Of a DNA stretch of 64,000 nt, positions 1-8,753 are shown in pieces (within the stretch, counting starts at the first letter, position 1; every line of letters starts with the position of its first letter). The position numbers and the translations under genes are program-made. The notes under the pieces are model-generated. The model made no database searches and had not been told where the DNA came from. It was given only the letters and a program-made list of their open reading frames with translations. This DNA is from Nocardia terrae (GTDB lineage: Bacteria > Actinomycetota > Actinomycetes > Mycobacteriales > Mycobacteriaceae), in the NCBI RefSeq assembly GCF_009760405.1, contig NZ_WRPP01000007.1:62001-126000 (forward strand). Reading direction: 5' to 3'.

Positions 1-5
1 CGGGG

Positions 6-1028
6 GTGCTGCTGGGGGTGGTCGCGGCCATTCACGTGACGGCGTTCGGGCTGCTGTTCGGCGCGGTGGCCCCGCACAGCTATCAGCTCGGTTCCCAGGT
101 GTTCGGGGTCGGGCTGGGATTCACCGCCTACGCGTTCGGGCTGCGGCACGCCTTCGACGCCGATCACATTGCGGCCATCGACAATACGACCCGCAAGCTG
201 ATGGCCGACGGGCAGCGGCCCAAATCGGTGGGCTTCTGGTTCGCCATGGGCCACGCGACGATCGTGTTCGTGCTGGCGGCGCTGGTGGTGGCCGGGGCGC
301 GGGTGGTGGGGGAACTGGTCGACGACGATTCGCCGACCCGCAAGACCCTGGGCATGGTGTCCACGATCGCCTCGGGCTCGTTCCTGTATCTGATCGGCCT
401 GCTCAATGTGGTTGCGCTGATCGGCATCTGGCGGGTGTTCCGGCGTACCCGCCGGGGCGAGTTCGACGCCGAGGAGCTGGAGGCCGCCCTGCAGGCGCGC
501 GGCGTGCTGGCCCGGATGCTCGGGCCGGTCATGCGGGCGGTGCGGCGGCCGGCCCAGGTCTACCCGGTGGGCATCCTGTTCGGTCTGGGCTTCGACACCG
601 CCACCGAGGTCGCGCTGCTGGCGCTCGCCGGTTCCGGCGCCGCCGCCGGACTGCCCTGGTATGCGATCGTGGTGCTGCCCTTGCTGTTCGCCGCCGGTAT
701 GAGCCTGATGGACACCCTCGACGGCCTGTTCATGAACGTGGCCTACGACTGGGCGTTCTCCGAACCGATCCGCAAGATCTACTACAACCTCACCATCACG
801 GCGCTGTCGATCGCGGTCGCCCTCGTCGTCGGCTCCATCGAATTGATCACGGTGCTCCACAACGACGCCGACTTCGTCAACCCGGTCACCGACTGGATCG
901 CCGGAATCAACTTGAACAATGTCGGTTTCGGCATCGTGGGCCTGTTCGTTCTCGCCTGGATCATCGCCATCGCCTACTGGCGCTGGGCCAAGCTCGAACA
1001 ACGCTGGGCCACCGGCCCGACGGAGTGA
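6..1028 (+). CDS. NiCoT-family nickel/cobalt permease (5' end may lie outside window)
   Basis: Integral membrane importer of Ni2+/Co2+. The family signature RHAFDADHIAAIDN is visible at about residues 47-60; its His and Asp residues bind metal in NiCoT proteins. A second conserved stretch, GLGFDTATEVALL, follows at about residues 195-207, and about eight hydrophobic segments are visible. The reading frame is open to the left edge, so the GTG at position 6 may not be the true start; the protein is close to the usual family length, so at most a short N-terminal part is missing. Family assignment is strong; Ni versus Co specificity cannot be read from the sequence. Confidence 0.92.
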   Translation: MLLGVVAAIHVTAFGLLFGAVAPHSYQLGSQVFGVGLGFTAYAFGLRHAFDADHIAAIDNTTRKLMADGQRPKSVGFWFAMGHATIVFVLAALVVAGARVVGELVDDDSPTRKTLGMVSTIASGSFLYLIGLLNVVALIGIWRVFRRTRRGEFDAEELEAALQARGVLARMLGPVMRAVRRPAQVYPVGILFGLGFDTATEVALLALAGSGAAAGLPWYAIVVLPLLFAAGMSLMDTLDGLFMNVAYDWAFSEPIRKIYYNLTITALSIAVALVVGSIELITVLHNDADFVNPVTDWIAGINLNNVGFGIVGLFVLAWIIAIAYWRWAKLEQRWATGPTE

Positions 1029-1035
1029 ACCTGCC

Positions 1036-1449
1036 TCAGCCGAGGTGGTCGAATCGCTTCTTCGTGGTCGTGACAGGCGATTTCAGCGCCAGGTCCAGCA
1101 CCGTGACGGTGATGTCGGTGAGCGACCCGGACTGGAACTCGGCCAATTCGCCGAACAGCTGCACGGGATTCACGGTGACGGTGGCCAATTGGGGCTGCCC
1201 GATGCAGATCGCCGGGGCGAGCGCGGTCCCGTTCACCCCGGAACCGAGATACCGGTTCTCCCGCACCGTCACCGAGAGTTCCGCACCCATGCCCGCGGTG
1301 CACGCATACGAAACCCCGATCACGGCATTGCCATTGGATTCCATGGCGCTCTCGACGGTGAGCGCGGGTGCGGCATTCGCCGTCCCGGTGGCGAGAACCG
1401 CGGCAGCGGCGAGCGCGCCGAGGGTGGTGATGAGATCGCGTGTCCGCAC
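1036..1449 (-). CDS. Small secreted protein of unknown function
   Basis: Predicted 137-residue exported protein. A GTG start gives a short positive N-terminus (VRTRDLIT), a hydrophobic core rich in Ala and Leu and an Ala-x-Ala-like cleavage site (TANAAPA). The mature part is about 110 residues with two Cys (YACTAG and AICIGQ) that could form a disulfide. An upstream ATG at 1485 in the same frame would put polar residues before the signal peptide, so it is disfavoured. The gene is convergent with the Ni/Co permease, 7 bases away. I do not recognise a family. Confidence 0.7.
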   Translation of the reverse strand: MRTRDLITTLGALAAAAVLATGTANAAPALTVESAMESNGNAVIGVSYACTAGMGAELSVTVRENRYLGSGVNGTALAPAICIGQPQLATVTVNPVQLFGELAEFQSGSLTDITVTVLDLALKSPVTTTKKRFDHLG

Positions 1450-1599
1450 GGTGTCTCCTGCGCCTTCAATGCCGTTGGCCTGCACAGTTTTCAGAGATCA
1501 ACGGTGCATCGGGAGCGACAGTAGCCGATAAAAACCAACCGCAACGAACTTTCGCAAACCGTCACAAATCTGTGATCAGCCCAGCGATTTCGGTGCCGC

Positions 1600-2187
1600 T
1601 CACTCCTCGACGGTGATGGTCAATCGGGGCTTGGGGGTGTCGCCGCCTCGGTCGACCATTTCCCAGACGGAATCGATCATGGGGGCGAGGAGGAGTTCGC
1701 CGAGTTGGCGGACCAGGACCGATACCACCTGGGTGGATTCGCGGCGAGTGGTGGAGGCCAGGCCGGCTTCGCGGAGGAACAGGACTTCGCTGCGGACGAG
1801 TTCGACCAGGCGCTCGAGGAATTGGGACTGGGCGGGGTCGGGCTCGAGGATGGCGCGGCGGATGTAGTTCACGACGGCGGGGTTCTCGCGCAGCATTTCG
1901 CGGACGGCTTCGTCGCGGGCGGCGGCCACTTCGCCGGACGTTCCGGTGTTCGGCACCGAGTGCACGGCCTGGTAGAAGTACTCGCTCACCAGTTGGTCGA
2001 CCGCGTCGCGCAGGCCCGCCTTGGTCTTGAAGTGATGTTGGACCAGGCCCAGGGTGACACCCGCCTCGGCGGCGACCGCGCGCAACGAGACCCGGGACTC
2101 GCCGTATTGGGCGAACAGGTCCATGGCCGCGTTGCGGATGCGCGCCTTCGCGGTCAGGTCGTCATTGGTCGCCCGTGGATTCAGCAT
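1600..2187 (-). CDS. TetR/AcrR-family transcriptional regulator
   Basis: 195 residues with an N-terminal TetR helix-turn-helix at about residues 30-55 (SLRAVAAEAGVTLGLVQHHF). The C-terminal ligand domain is not diagnostic. It is divergent from the CoA-transferase/acyl-CoA dehydrogenase pair, so repression of that pair and of itself is the simplest inference. Two inverted repeats lie in the 129-base spacer at 2221-2233 and 2261-2280. A GAGGGG stretch sits very close to the ATG, so the exact start is not certain. Confidence 0.88.
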   Translation of the reverse strand: MLNPRATNDDLTAKARIRNAAMDLFAQYGESRVSLRAVAAEAGVTLGLVQHHFKTKAGLRDAVDQLVSEYFYQAVHSVPNTGTSGEVAAARDEAVREMLRENPAVVNYIRRAILEPDPAQSQFLERLVELVRSEVLFLREAGLASTTRRESTQVVSVLVRQLGELLLAPMIDSVWEMVDRGGDTPKPRLTITVEE

Positions 2188-2220
2188 CGCCCCTCGACTT
2201 GTCGGTGGTGTCGGGTCAGT

Positions 2221-2233
2221 CTACGTCGCGTAG
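2221..2233. promoter_or_regulatory. Inverted repeat, candidate TetR operator
   Basis: CTACG-tcg-CGTAG, a perfect 5-base-arm inverted repeat in the spacer between the TetR gene and the divergent CoA-transferase gene. Operator function is inferred from position only. Confidence 0.35.
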
Positions 2234-2260
2234 TAATTGCTGGTCGTATGCCTAGGAAGG

Positions 2261-2280
2261 GTTACGATTGACCCAGTAAC
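2261..2280. promoter_or_regulatory. Inverted repeat GTTAC-N10-GTAAC, candidate operator
   Basis: GTTAC and GTAAC arms separated by 10 bases, 36 bases upstream of the CoA-transferase ATG. The spacing and position fit a TetR-type dimer site over the promoter. This is inferred and no regulator has been assigned experimentally. Confidence 0.4.
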
Positions 2281-2316
2281 AATACATCTGTACCGTTCGC
2301 TGGCATGGAGGTTTCA

Positions 2317-3153
2317 ATGACGCGCCCCCTGGACGGTGTCGAGGTGGTGTCGCTGGCCGTCAACCTGCCCGGCCCGCTGGCCGCGGCACGGTTGGCCGAG
2401 CTCGGCGCTACGGTCACCAAGGTCGAGCCGCCCGCCGGTGACCCGCTCGCCGCGGCCGCGGCCGACTGGTACGGGGCGCTCGTCGCCGCCCAGACCGTCG
2501 TCACGCTGGACATCAAGCAGGACGCCGATCGCGGCAAGCTCGACGAGTTGCTGGAGACGGCGGACCTGCTGATCACCTCGATGCGGCCGAGCGCGCTCGC
2601 GAAACTCGGCCTGGCGCAACCGCAGGAACGCTTTCCGCGGCTCTCGCTCGTCGAAATCGTCGGGCACGCGGATGATCCCGAGGTACCCGGTCACGACCTG
2701 AACTATCAGGCCGTGCACGCCACGCTCACGCCGCCGCACATGCCCACGGTGCCGGTCGCCGACATGCTCGGTGCGGAGCGTGCGGTCTCCACCGCTCTCG
2801 CCGCGCTGGTCGCCCGGTCGAGAACCGGTGTGGGGCAGCCGTATCGCGTCGCGCTGGAAGAGGCCGCCGAACGCGCCGGTGACGCGGTTCGCTACCGGCT
2901 CATGGGTCCGGACGCGATTCTGGGCGGCGCGTTTCCCGGCTACGGCATCTACGAATGCGCGGACGGGTATGTCGCGCTGGGCGCCGTGGAACCGCACTTC
3001 TTCATGGGCGCCCTGGCGGTCTTCGGGGCCGACGGCACCCACGACGCGTTCCGGAAAGCCTTCGCCGACAAGACCGTTGCCGAACTCGAGGCCCTCGCCG
3101 CGGCACACGACCTCCCGCTCAACGGGGTGCGCACCCCCTCCACCGGAAAGTAG
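2317..3153 (+). CDS. CaiB/BaiF-type (family III) CoA-transferase or acyl-CoA racemase
   Basis: Moves CoA between carboxylic acids or epimerises 2-methylacyl-CoA in the cytoplasm. The N-terminal PLDGVEVVSLAVNLPGPLAA block is typical. The catalytic-type Asp is in GHDLNYQA, and GYGIYECADGYVALGAVEP matches the later family block. The ATG at 2317 was chosen because GGAGG (2307-2311) lies 5 bases upstream; the in-frame ATG at 2305 would overlap that site. At 278 residues it is shorter than the usual 350-400, so part of the C-terminal region is absent. It probably forms an operon with the acyl-CoA dehydrogenase 8 bases downstream. Confidence 0.85.
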   Translation: MTRPLDGVEVVSLAVNLPGPLAAARLAELGATVTKVEPPAGDPLAAAAADWYGALVAAQTVVTLDIKQDADRGKLDELLETADLLITSMRPSALAKLGLAQPQERFPRLSLVEIVGHADDPEVPGHDLNYQAVHATLTPPHMPTVPVADMLGAERAVSTALAALVARSRTGVGQPYRVALEEAAERAGDAVRYRLMGPDAILGGAFPGYGIYECADGYVALGAVEPHFFMGALAVFGADGTHDAFRKAFADKTVAELEALAAAHDLPLNGVRTPSTGK

Positions 3154-3161
3154 GAACAACG

Positions 3162-4322
3162 ATGTCCGAACTCTTCCCCGACTACCGCCCCACCTGGGAG
3201 ACCGACGAGCACCGCGAGCTGCGCAAGCACGCCGCGGAGTTCTTCCGCAAGGAGATCCCGCCGAACCGCGAGCGCTGGAGCAAGCAGCACATGGTCGATC
3301 GCGAGTTCTGGAACAAGGCCGGTGACGCCGGGCTGCTCGGCCTGGATCTGCCGGAGGAATTCGGCGGCGCGGCAGGCGATTTCGGTATGCAGGCGGTGGT
3401 GCAGGAAGAGTTGATCTACGCGCACGACAATGCCTTCGGCTTCTCGGTGCACTCGCCGATCGTGTCGCACTACGTGTACCACTACGGCAACGAGCAGCAG
3501 CGGGCGAAGTGGCTGCCGGGCATCATCAGCGGTGAGCTGGTGCTGGCCATCGCCATGACCGAGCCGGGCACCGGATCCGATCTGCAGTCGGTGCGCACGA
3601 CGGCGGTGCGCGAGGGCGACCACTACGTCATCAACGGCTCGAAGACGTTCATCTCCAACGGAACTCACTGCGATCTGCTGGTGATCGTGGCCAAGACCGA
3701 CCCGAGCAAGGGCGCGGCGGGCGTCTCGCTCATCGTGGCCGAGACCAAGGAGCTGGCGGGCTTCGAACGCGGGCGGGTGCTCGAGAAGATGGGCCAGCAC
3801 GGTCAGGACACCCGTGAGCTCTTCTTCTCCGACATGCGGGTGCCGGTCGCGAATCTGCTCGGTCCGCAGGAGGGCCTGGGCTTCTACCAGCTCATGGAGC
3901 AGTTGGCGCGCGAGCGGCTGATCATCGCCAGCCTGTGCTCGGCGCTGGCCGAGTCGGCGGTGCTCGAGGCGCTGCGCTACTCCAAGGAGCGGGAGGCGTT
4001 CGGGCGTCCGATCGGCAAGTTCCAGCACAATGCCTTCACCCTCGCCGAGGTCAAGACCGAGGCGCTGGCCATCAAAACCCTTGTCGACTACGCGATTCAG
4101 CAGTACATCGACGGCAAGAACGATCCGTCCACCGCGTCCATGGCCAAGCTGTTCGCGGCCGAGACCGCCGACAAGGTGGTCGACAAGTGCCTGCAGCTGT
4201 TCGGCGGCTACGGCTACATGATGGAATACCCGATCGCGCAGATGTACACGGGCTCGCGGGTGAACCGCATCTACGGCGGCACCAGCGAGATCATGAAGGA
4301 GATCATCTCCCGCTCGCTGTGA
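3162..4322 (+). CDS. Acyl-CoA dehydrogenase
   Basis: FAD-dependent alpha,beta-dehydrogenation of an acyl-CoA in beta-oxidation or a related catabolic route. At 386 residues it has the normal family length. The N-terminal helical domain is followed by the flavin-contact block AMTEPGTGSDLQSVRTTA, the C-terminal REAFGRPIGKFQ block, LQLFGGYGYMMEYP and RIYGGTSEIMKEIISRSL. In the last block, the E of GGTSEI is in the region that supplies the catalytic base in short-chain enzymes. The ATG has an AGGA element just upstream. Coupling with the CoA-transferase suggests one catabolic operon under the divergent TetR. Confidence 0.93.
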   Translation: MSELFPDYRPTWETDEHRELRKHAAEFFRKEIPPNRERWSKQHMVDREFWNKAGDAGLLGLDLPEEFGGAAGDFGMQAVVQEELIYAHDNAFGFSVHSPIVSHYVYHYGNEQQRAKWLPGIISGELVLAIAMTEPGTGSDLQSVRTTAVREGDHYVINGSKTFISNGTHCDLLVIVAKTDPSKGAAGVSLIVAETKELAGFERGRVLEKMGQHGQDTRELFFSDMRVPVANLLGPQEGLGFYQLMEQLARERLIIASLCSALAESAVLEALRYSKEREAFGRPIGKFQHNAFTLAEVKTEALAIKTLVDYAIQQYIDGKNDPSTASMAKLFAAETADKVVDKCLQLFGGYGYMMEYPIAQMYTGSRVNRIYGGTSEIMKEIISRSL

Positions 4323-4431
4323 CGCGGGCCCGATCGTGCCGATCCGCCGCTGAATAACGAACGGGCAAAGACCGCGGATTCGCCGACATTCAATACCCGG
4401 CAGCGGCGGGATCGGCTGAGAGGGTCGAACC

Positions 4432-4656
4432 ATGACCGAACCGTCGAAACCATCGGTACTGGCCCGCATCTCACCCAAGCAATGGCTGGCGATCGCGCTG
4501 ACCGTGCTGGTACTCGCGTTCATCATCGAGAACCGTCACAAGGTCGATATCGAATTCCTGCTCATCACGGTCACCTCGCCGATGTGGGTGGTCCTCTCGG
4601 CCACCCTCCTGATCGGATGGATCATCGGCCTGCTCACCCGCCGCACCCGCCGCTGA
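4432..4656 (+). CDS. LapA-like (DUF1049) small membrane protein
   Basis: 74 residues with two membrane segments: about residues 18-35 (WLAIALTVLVLAFIIE) and 46-66, then a positive tail RRTRR. The ENRHKVDIEFLL motif between them is typical of LapA/YciS-domain proteins. Its role in actinobacteria is not established. It stands alone between the acyl-CoA dehydrogenase and the SDR gene. Confidence 0.75.
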   Translation: MTEPSKPSVLARISPKQWLAIALTVLVLAFIIENRHKVDIEFLLITVTSPMWVVLSATLLIGWIIGLLTRRTRR

Positions 4657-4738
4657 CCCACCTTCCCCGCCGGACATCGGTGCCCGCACTGTAAGGATGG
4701 GAGGGGAGCGGACAGGGAACCGAGTGAGGAGTTTCGTC

Positions 4739-5500
4739 ATGCGTGGGGTGCTGGTGACCGGAGGCTCGCGTGGGATCGGCCGGGCGGTCGCGGCGGCGTT
4801 CGCCGAAGCCGGGGATCGGGTGGCGGTGCATTACGGGCACGACCGGGGTGCGGCGGAGCAGACCGTGCGAGCGCTGCCCGGGAGCGGGCACGCGATCGTG
4901 GGCGGTGATCTCGCCGATCCCGATGCGGCCCAGCGGATCGTCGACGAGGCCGTGGCGGCGCTGGGCGGGGTCGACGTGCTGGTCAACAATGCGGCACTGG
5001 CCACCTCCGGCGACACCGTCCACCGCATCGCCGAGGTGGAAGCGGCGCAGTGGCAACAGGTTTGGCGGCGCATGCTCGACATCAACCTGCTCGGCCCGGT
5101 CCATCTGACCTACGCCGTCGCCCATCACCTGATCGAGCGCGGCGCACCCGGCCGGATCGTCAATATCGGCTCGCGCGGCGCCTTCCGAGGCGAACCCGAC
5201 TTCCCCGCCTACGGCGCGAGCAAGGCGGCATTGCAGGCGTTCGGCCAATCCATGGCCATCGCGCTCGCCCCGCACGGCATCAGCGTCACCTCGGTCGCCC
5301 CCGGCTTCGTCGGCACCGAACGCCAGGACGCCAAACTCGCCTCCCCCGAGGGCGATTCGGTCCGAGCCCAGAGCCCGTTCGGCCGCGTCGGCACCCCCGC
5401 CGAAATCGCCGCCGCCGTCCTCTACCTCGCCTCCCCGCACTCCACCTGGGCCTCCGGCGCCATCCTCGACCTCAACGGCGCCTCCTACCTACGAACCTGA
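4739..5500 (+). CDS. Short-chain dehydrogenase/reductase
   Basis: NAD(P)-dependent oxidoreductase of 253 residues. The cofactor motif TGGSRGIG is at about residues 7-14, NNAA follows, and the catalytic residues are in NIGSRGA (Ser) and YGASK (Tyr and Lys). The ATG at 4739 is preceded by GAGGAG 8 bases upstream; the longer frame from the GTG at 4697 would add residues not seen in SDRs. The last part, WASGAILDLNGASYL, is the usual SDR end. The substrate is unknown. Confidence 0.9.
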   Translation: MRGVLVTGGSRGIGRAVAAAFAEAGDRVAVHYGHDRGAAEQTVRALPGSGHAIVGGDLADPDAAQRIVDEAVAALGGVDVLVNNAALATSGDTVHRIAEVEAAQWQQVWRRMLDINLLGPVHLTYAVAHHLIERGAPGRIVNIGSRGAFRGEPDFPAYGASKAALQAFGQSMAIALAPHGISVTSVAPGFVGTERQDAKLASPEGDSVRAQSPFGRVGTPAEIAAAVLYLASPHSTWASGAILDLNGASYLRT

Positions 5501-5506
5501 GCGACG

Positions 5507-6721
5507 TCACCGAGCGGCTCGGGTACGGACACGGACCGTTGCCCATCGAGCCCGCAACGGTGCGGCGATGACGGTCAGAACGGCCGCGAGGCCGGCGGAA
5601 ACCAGGAACACCGCCGGCAGATCCCGGCTCACGAAGGGGCTCGCCAGGCTGGTGGCGAGGGAGCTGCCCAGGAAGACCGAGCCGACGAAGAACGACACCG
5701 TGGTGGCCCGGGCCGCCGGCGCCACCGAGGTCGCCCACGTCTGCAACGAGCCGTGCAGAAACGAATTCGACAACCCGATCATGATCGCCGCGACGGTGAG
5801 GGCAAGGGCGGAGGCCGCTCCGGCCGCGGCGACGAGCAGGGCGAGCACGAGCAGGCAACCGCCGACGGCGATGAGGCCGGAGAGAGCGATGCGGGTCGAC
5901 ACCGCGCGCACGAGCCGCGATCCCGCAATGATCCCGACCCCGTAGGTGGCGGCCAACGCACCCGCGGCCACCGTTGACCTACCGGTGTGCTCGATCGCGG
6001 GGGCGATGAAGGTGAAGATGCCCAGCAGCAGCGCGCCCTCAACGATCCCGAGGACGTAGAGCAGAACCGGCCGGTACCCGAAGGCCGCACGAAGGTCACG
6101 GCCACCACCCAGGTCGCGTGCCACCGGTTCCGGCATGCCTTTCGAGATCCGCAACAGTACGAGCGCTCCGACGGCGGTGGCCGCGAACGGGATCCGCCAG
6201 TCGGTCCACGTGCAGAGTGCACCCGCGGTCAGGGTCGCCAGCGTGGTTCCCAACGCGGTGAAGGTCTGCACCGCTGACACCTCGCGCACACGCGCGACTC
6301 CAACGTGCCGGTCGCCGATCAGCGTGAGAACGGCGGGAAACAGTGCGCCGACGAACAGTCCACAGCCGGCTCGGCTGACCAGCAGCACGGTGAAAGTGGG
6401 ACTCGCGACGGTCGCCAGGCTGAAAGCGATAGCTCCGATCAGGGCGATGCGGATGACGCGCAGCCGTCCGACCCGGTCGCTGACGATTCCCCACACGGGC
6501 TGCCCGATGGCGTAGCAGAGGGCATAGACCGTCACCAGCATTGCCGCACTGGCGAATTCGATGTGCCGCTGACTCGCGATCGACACGATCATCGGCGCCG
6601 TGGCGAAGCGGTCGTAGAACGACAGGAAGCCGATCGCTCGCAAGGTCGACTGACCGATCCCGTGCGCAGTGGGCTCGTTCGGATCCCCGACCGGTGAAAG
6701 TGGCTGCAGCGCTGAGGACAT
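5507..6721 (-). CDS. MFS transporter (DHA1-like)
   Basis: 404 residues with about twelve membrane segments. The MFS A-motif is recognisable as GIVSDRVGRLRVIR between TM2 and TM3. It is divergent from a LysR regulator whose box (6809-6823) lies in the shared 111-base promoter, so it is likely the regulator's target. The substrate is unknown; efflux is the more likely direction from the family. Confidence 0.88.
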   Translation of the reverse strand: MSSALQPLSPVGDPNEPTAHGIGQSTLRAIGFLSFYDRFATAPMIVSIASQRHIEFASAAMLVTVYALCYAIGQPVWGIVSDRVGRLRVIRIALIGAIAFSLATVASPTFTVLLVSRAGCGLFVGALFPAVLTLIGDRHVGVARVREVSAVQTFTALGTTLATLTAGALCTWTDWRIPFAATAVGALVLLRISKGMPEPVARDLGGGRDLRAAFGYRPVLLYVLGIVEGALLLGIFTFIAPAIEHTGRSTVAAGALAATYGVGIIAGSRLVRAVSTRIALSGLIAVGGCLLVLALLVAAAGAASALALTVAAIMIGLSNSFLHGSLQTWATSVAPAARATTVSFFVGSVFLGSSLATSLASPFVSRDLPAVFLVSAGLAAVLTVIAAPLRARWATVRVRTRAAR

Positions 6722-6787
6722 CGCTGATTCCTTCGGTTGCGTGGCTGAATGTTGTCAACCCTCGTCCATCATCGGGAATCGGTCCAA

Positions 6788-6797
6788 GATCTAGATC
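6788..6797. promoter_or_regulatory. Palindrome GATCTAGATC in divergent promoter
   Basis: Perfect 10-base palindrome between the MFS and LysR genes, 11 bases from the T-N11-A box on the MFS side. It may be the activation half-site of the LysR protein. This is positional inference. Confidence 0.35.
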
Positions 6798-6808
6798 AAC
6801 TCGGTGTC

Positions 6809-6823
6809 ATAGGATCAACCTAT
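6809..6823. promoter_or_regulatory. LysR-type T-N11-A box
   Basis: ATAGGATCAACCTAT is a perfect inverted repeat (ATAGG-atcaa-CCTAT) that satisfies the LysR T-N11-A rule. It ends 9 bases before the LysR ATG, consistent with autoregulation and control of the divergent MFS gene. Confidence 0.65.
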
Positions 6824-6832
6824 AGTGGGCCG

Positions 6833-7720
6833 ATGGATATCAGGACCCTCGGCTATTTCGTCGCGGTTGCCGAGACGGCATCGTTCACCCGGGCAGCGGA
6901 ACGCTGCCATGTCGCGCAGCCGTCCCTGAGTCAGCAGATCCAAGGGCTGGAAAGAGAATTGGGGGAGGCGCTGTTCGAAAGGCGACCGCGTCAGGTCCGG
7001 CTCACCGCGGCCGGGTACGCATTGTTGCCGCACGCCCGCGCGGCCCTGGCCGCCGTGGCGGCGGCCAAGGATGAATTCGCCTACCGTGCAGGGAGTCTCA
7101 CCGGCGAGATGCGCATCGGTCTGGTCGACGGCATCGATACGAACGCGACCGCCCGGGTGCTCACCGACTTCGCCACCGCCCATCCGGATGTCGTCCTCAC
7201 CATCCTGGGAGGCACCAGCACCGAACTCGGCGCGCGCGTATCGGAGCGACAGCTCGACGCCGCGGTCATCGCCATACCGGTCGACGGTTTGCCCGGTCAC
7301 CTGTCCCACCGGGTCGTACACCGGGAGGAGATCGTCACCCTCGAGAAGCGGACGGACGCAGACTTATTGCCGGACCGTCGGCCGGTTTCCGAACTGGCCG
7401 GTGCCGCGATCATCACCTACAACGAGACCAGTGGGGTCCTGCCGCACATCACCCGCTACCTCGATGACCACGGCGCCACGACCCGTACTATCTGCGCCAC
7501 AAACGATCCCGCGCTCCATCGCGCCCTGGCCCGCCAAGGGCTCGGTGTCGCGATCACCGCGGCCTCGGATCACGGCCTGTCCAGCGGCGACGACCTCACC
7601 GTGCGTGGATTCGATCCGCCCCTGGATCTGGCGAAAGTGCTTGTCTGGCACCGCCATGTCCGCTCCAGGGCGCTCTCCGCATTCCTCGCCCACTGGGACC
7701 GATTCGATTCACGGCTGTAA
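6833..7720 (+). CDS. LysR-family transcriptional regulator
   Basis: 295 residues. The N-terminal winged helix is clear: MDIRTLGYFVAVAETASF, then RAAERCHVAQPSLSQQIQGL, LGEALFERRPRQVRLTAAG. The rest is a periplasmic-binding-like ligand domain. The ATG at 6833 starts exactly at the canonical LysR N-terminus; the longer upstream frame is not part of the family. Its 3' end overlaps the convergent LEG1-like gene by 12 bases. Confidence 0.93.
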   Translation: MDIRTLGYFVAVAETASFTRAAERCHVAQPSLSQQIQGLERELGEALFERRPRQVRLTAAGYALLPHARAALAAVAAAKDEFAYRAGSLTGEMRIGLVDGIDTNATARVLTDFATAHPDVVLTILGGTSTELGARVSERQLDAAVIAIPVDGLPGHLSHRVVHREEIVTLEKRTDADLLPDRRPVSELAGAAIITYNETSGVLPHITRYLDDHGATTRTICATNDPALHRALARQGLGVAITAASDHGLSSGDDLTVRGFDPPLDLAKVLVWHRHVRSRALSAFLAHWDRFDSRL

Positions 7721-8668
7721 GAGGTAGCGCAGGGCGCGGAGGCGGTCCGCTCCGGTGGTGGCGGAGGGATTGAATACGACGTCGAGCATGGCCAGTACCT
7801 CTTCGCGTGCCGGGCGGGTGCGCATTACGCGGCGCCACAGGAAGAGGTCGATCGTGTAGCGCCAGGTGGGGGTGTCGGCCAGTTTGCGGACGTTGGAGAC
7901 ATTGCGGCGCACGGTGTCCGGGAGATCTGTCAGATCGTCGGCGTTGTGGAGGAGGCGTTCCGGGAGGACGTCCAGGCCGTGGGTGACCATGAAGTCGAAG
8001 TCGGTGTGCCATGCGGCGGCCCACAGGTAGTCGACCATTCGGCACCAGCCGCGGAGGAACGTCAGTTCGTCGGTGGAATACGCGCCGGGGTCGATATCGG
8101 CGAGGCGGCGGGCCACCGCGTCCAGGCAGCTTTTGTGGGCTTTCCAGAGCGCCAGCCGCAGCGGCTCGTCGTCGGAGCCGGGCTGCGACGACGCCAGCAG
8201 GCGGAAGTAGTCGCGCCAATCACGCACGCCCGCTCGGAATTCCGGCGGGACGACGCGGGCGGGTCCCATGCCGTGCGCGTAGTCGAAGCGGCTGGGCTGG
8301 GGTGGGCCGATCAGTTCCAGGTCCGCGACCGTACCGGCGTCCACGGCGCCCAGCCACGGCACGACACTGAGCGCGTAGTTGCCGTATCCCCACGCGGCAT
8401 CCGGGTCGATACGGCGGCCCTCCGCGCCGAGTCGGCCGGTGCGGAACTGCCACTGCAGCTGAAACATCAGTCCCCACAGCAGATTTCCGCGATTGTCGGG
8501 TCCGAACAACCCGCTCCGGTTGGTCGCGTCGATCAGTTGCCGGTACGCGGCCATGCGCTGATCGAAACCGAACGGGTCGAAGCTGGATTCCAGCGGCGGA
8601 GCCGCGGTCCAGACGGCATACAGATCCAATTCGGCCAATTCGGCCGGGTGGTCGACGTGTGCGGGCAT
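7709..8668 (-). CDS. LEG1-family-like protein
   Basis: 319 residues. It resembles vertebrate LEG1 (liver-enriched gene 1, C6orf58, formerly DUF781) across most of its length. The strongest block is DNRGNLLWGLMFQLQWQFRT followed by GRLG; vertebrate proteins have DN-x2-N-I-LWGLPLQ-x-GWQ-Y-x-TGRL there. Further shared blocks are the WLGAVDAG region, LRLALWKAHKSCLDA, FLRGWCRMVDYL and VLPERLL. No signal peptide is visible, unlike the secreted vertebrate proteins. AAGGAG lies 8 bases before the ATG. It is last in a group with an HD hydrolase and a DoxX-like protein. Biochemical function is unknown; the similarity is from memory and should be tested by profile search. Confidence 0.75.
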   Translation of the reverse strand: MPAHVDHPAELAELDLYAVWTAAPPLESSFDPFGFDQRMAAYRQLIDATNRSGLFGPDNRGNLLWGLMFQLQWQFRTGRLGAEGRRIDPDAAWGYGNYALSVVPWLGAVDAGTVADLELIGPPQPSRFDYAHGMGPARVVPPEFRAGVRDWRDYFRLLASSQPGSDDEPLRLALWKAHKSCLDAVARRLADIDPGAYSTDELTFLRGWCRMVDYLWAAAWHTDFDFMVTHGLDVLPERLLHNADDLTDLPDTVRRNVSNVRKLADTPTWRYTIDLFLWRRVMRTRPAREEVLAMLDVVFNPSATTGADRLRALRYLLQP

Positions 8669-8753
8669 TCCTGCGCTCCTTCCGGTACCGCGGGCCTTCG
8701 TCGCATCAGCATGTCACCTCGGTCGCGGCCGCTACCCGTTATCGGCTCCGGAC

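Noticed and set aside
2949..4526. Long minus-strand frame opposite the acyl-CoA dehydrogenase
   Set aside because: Shadow of the dehydrogenase; no family resemblance.
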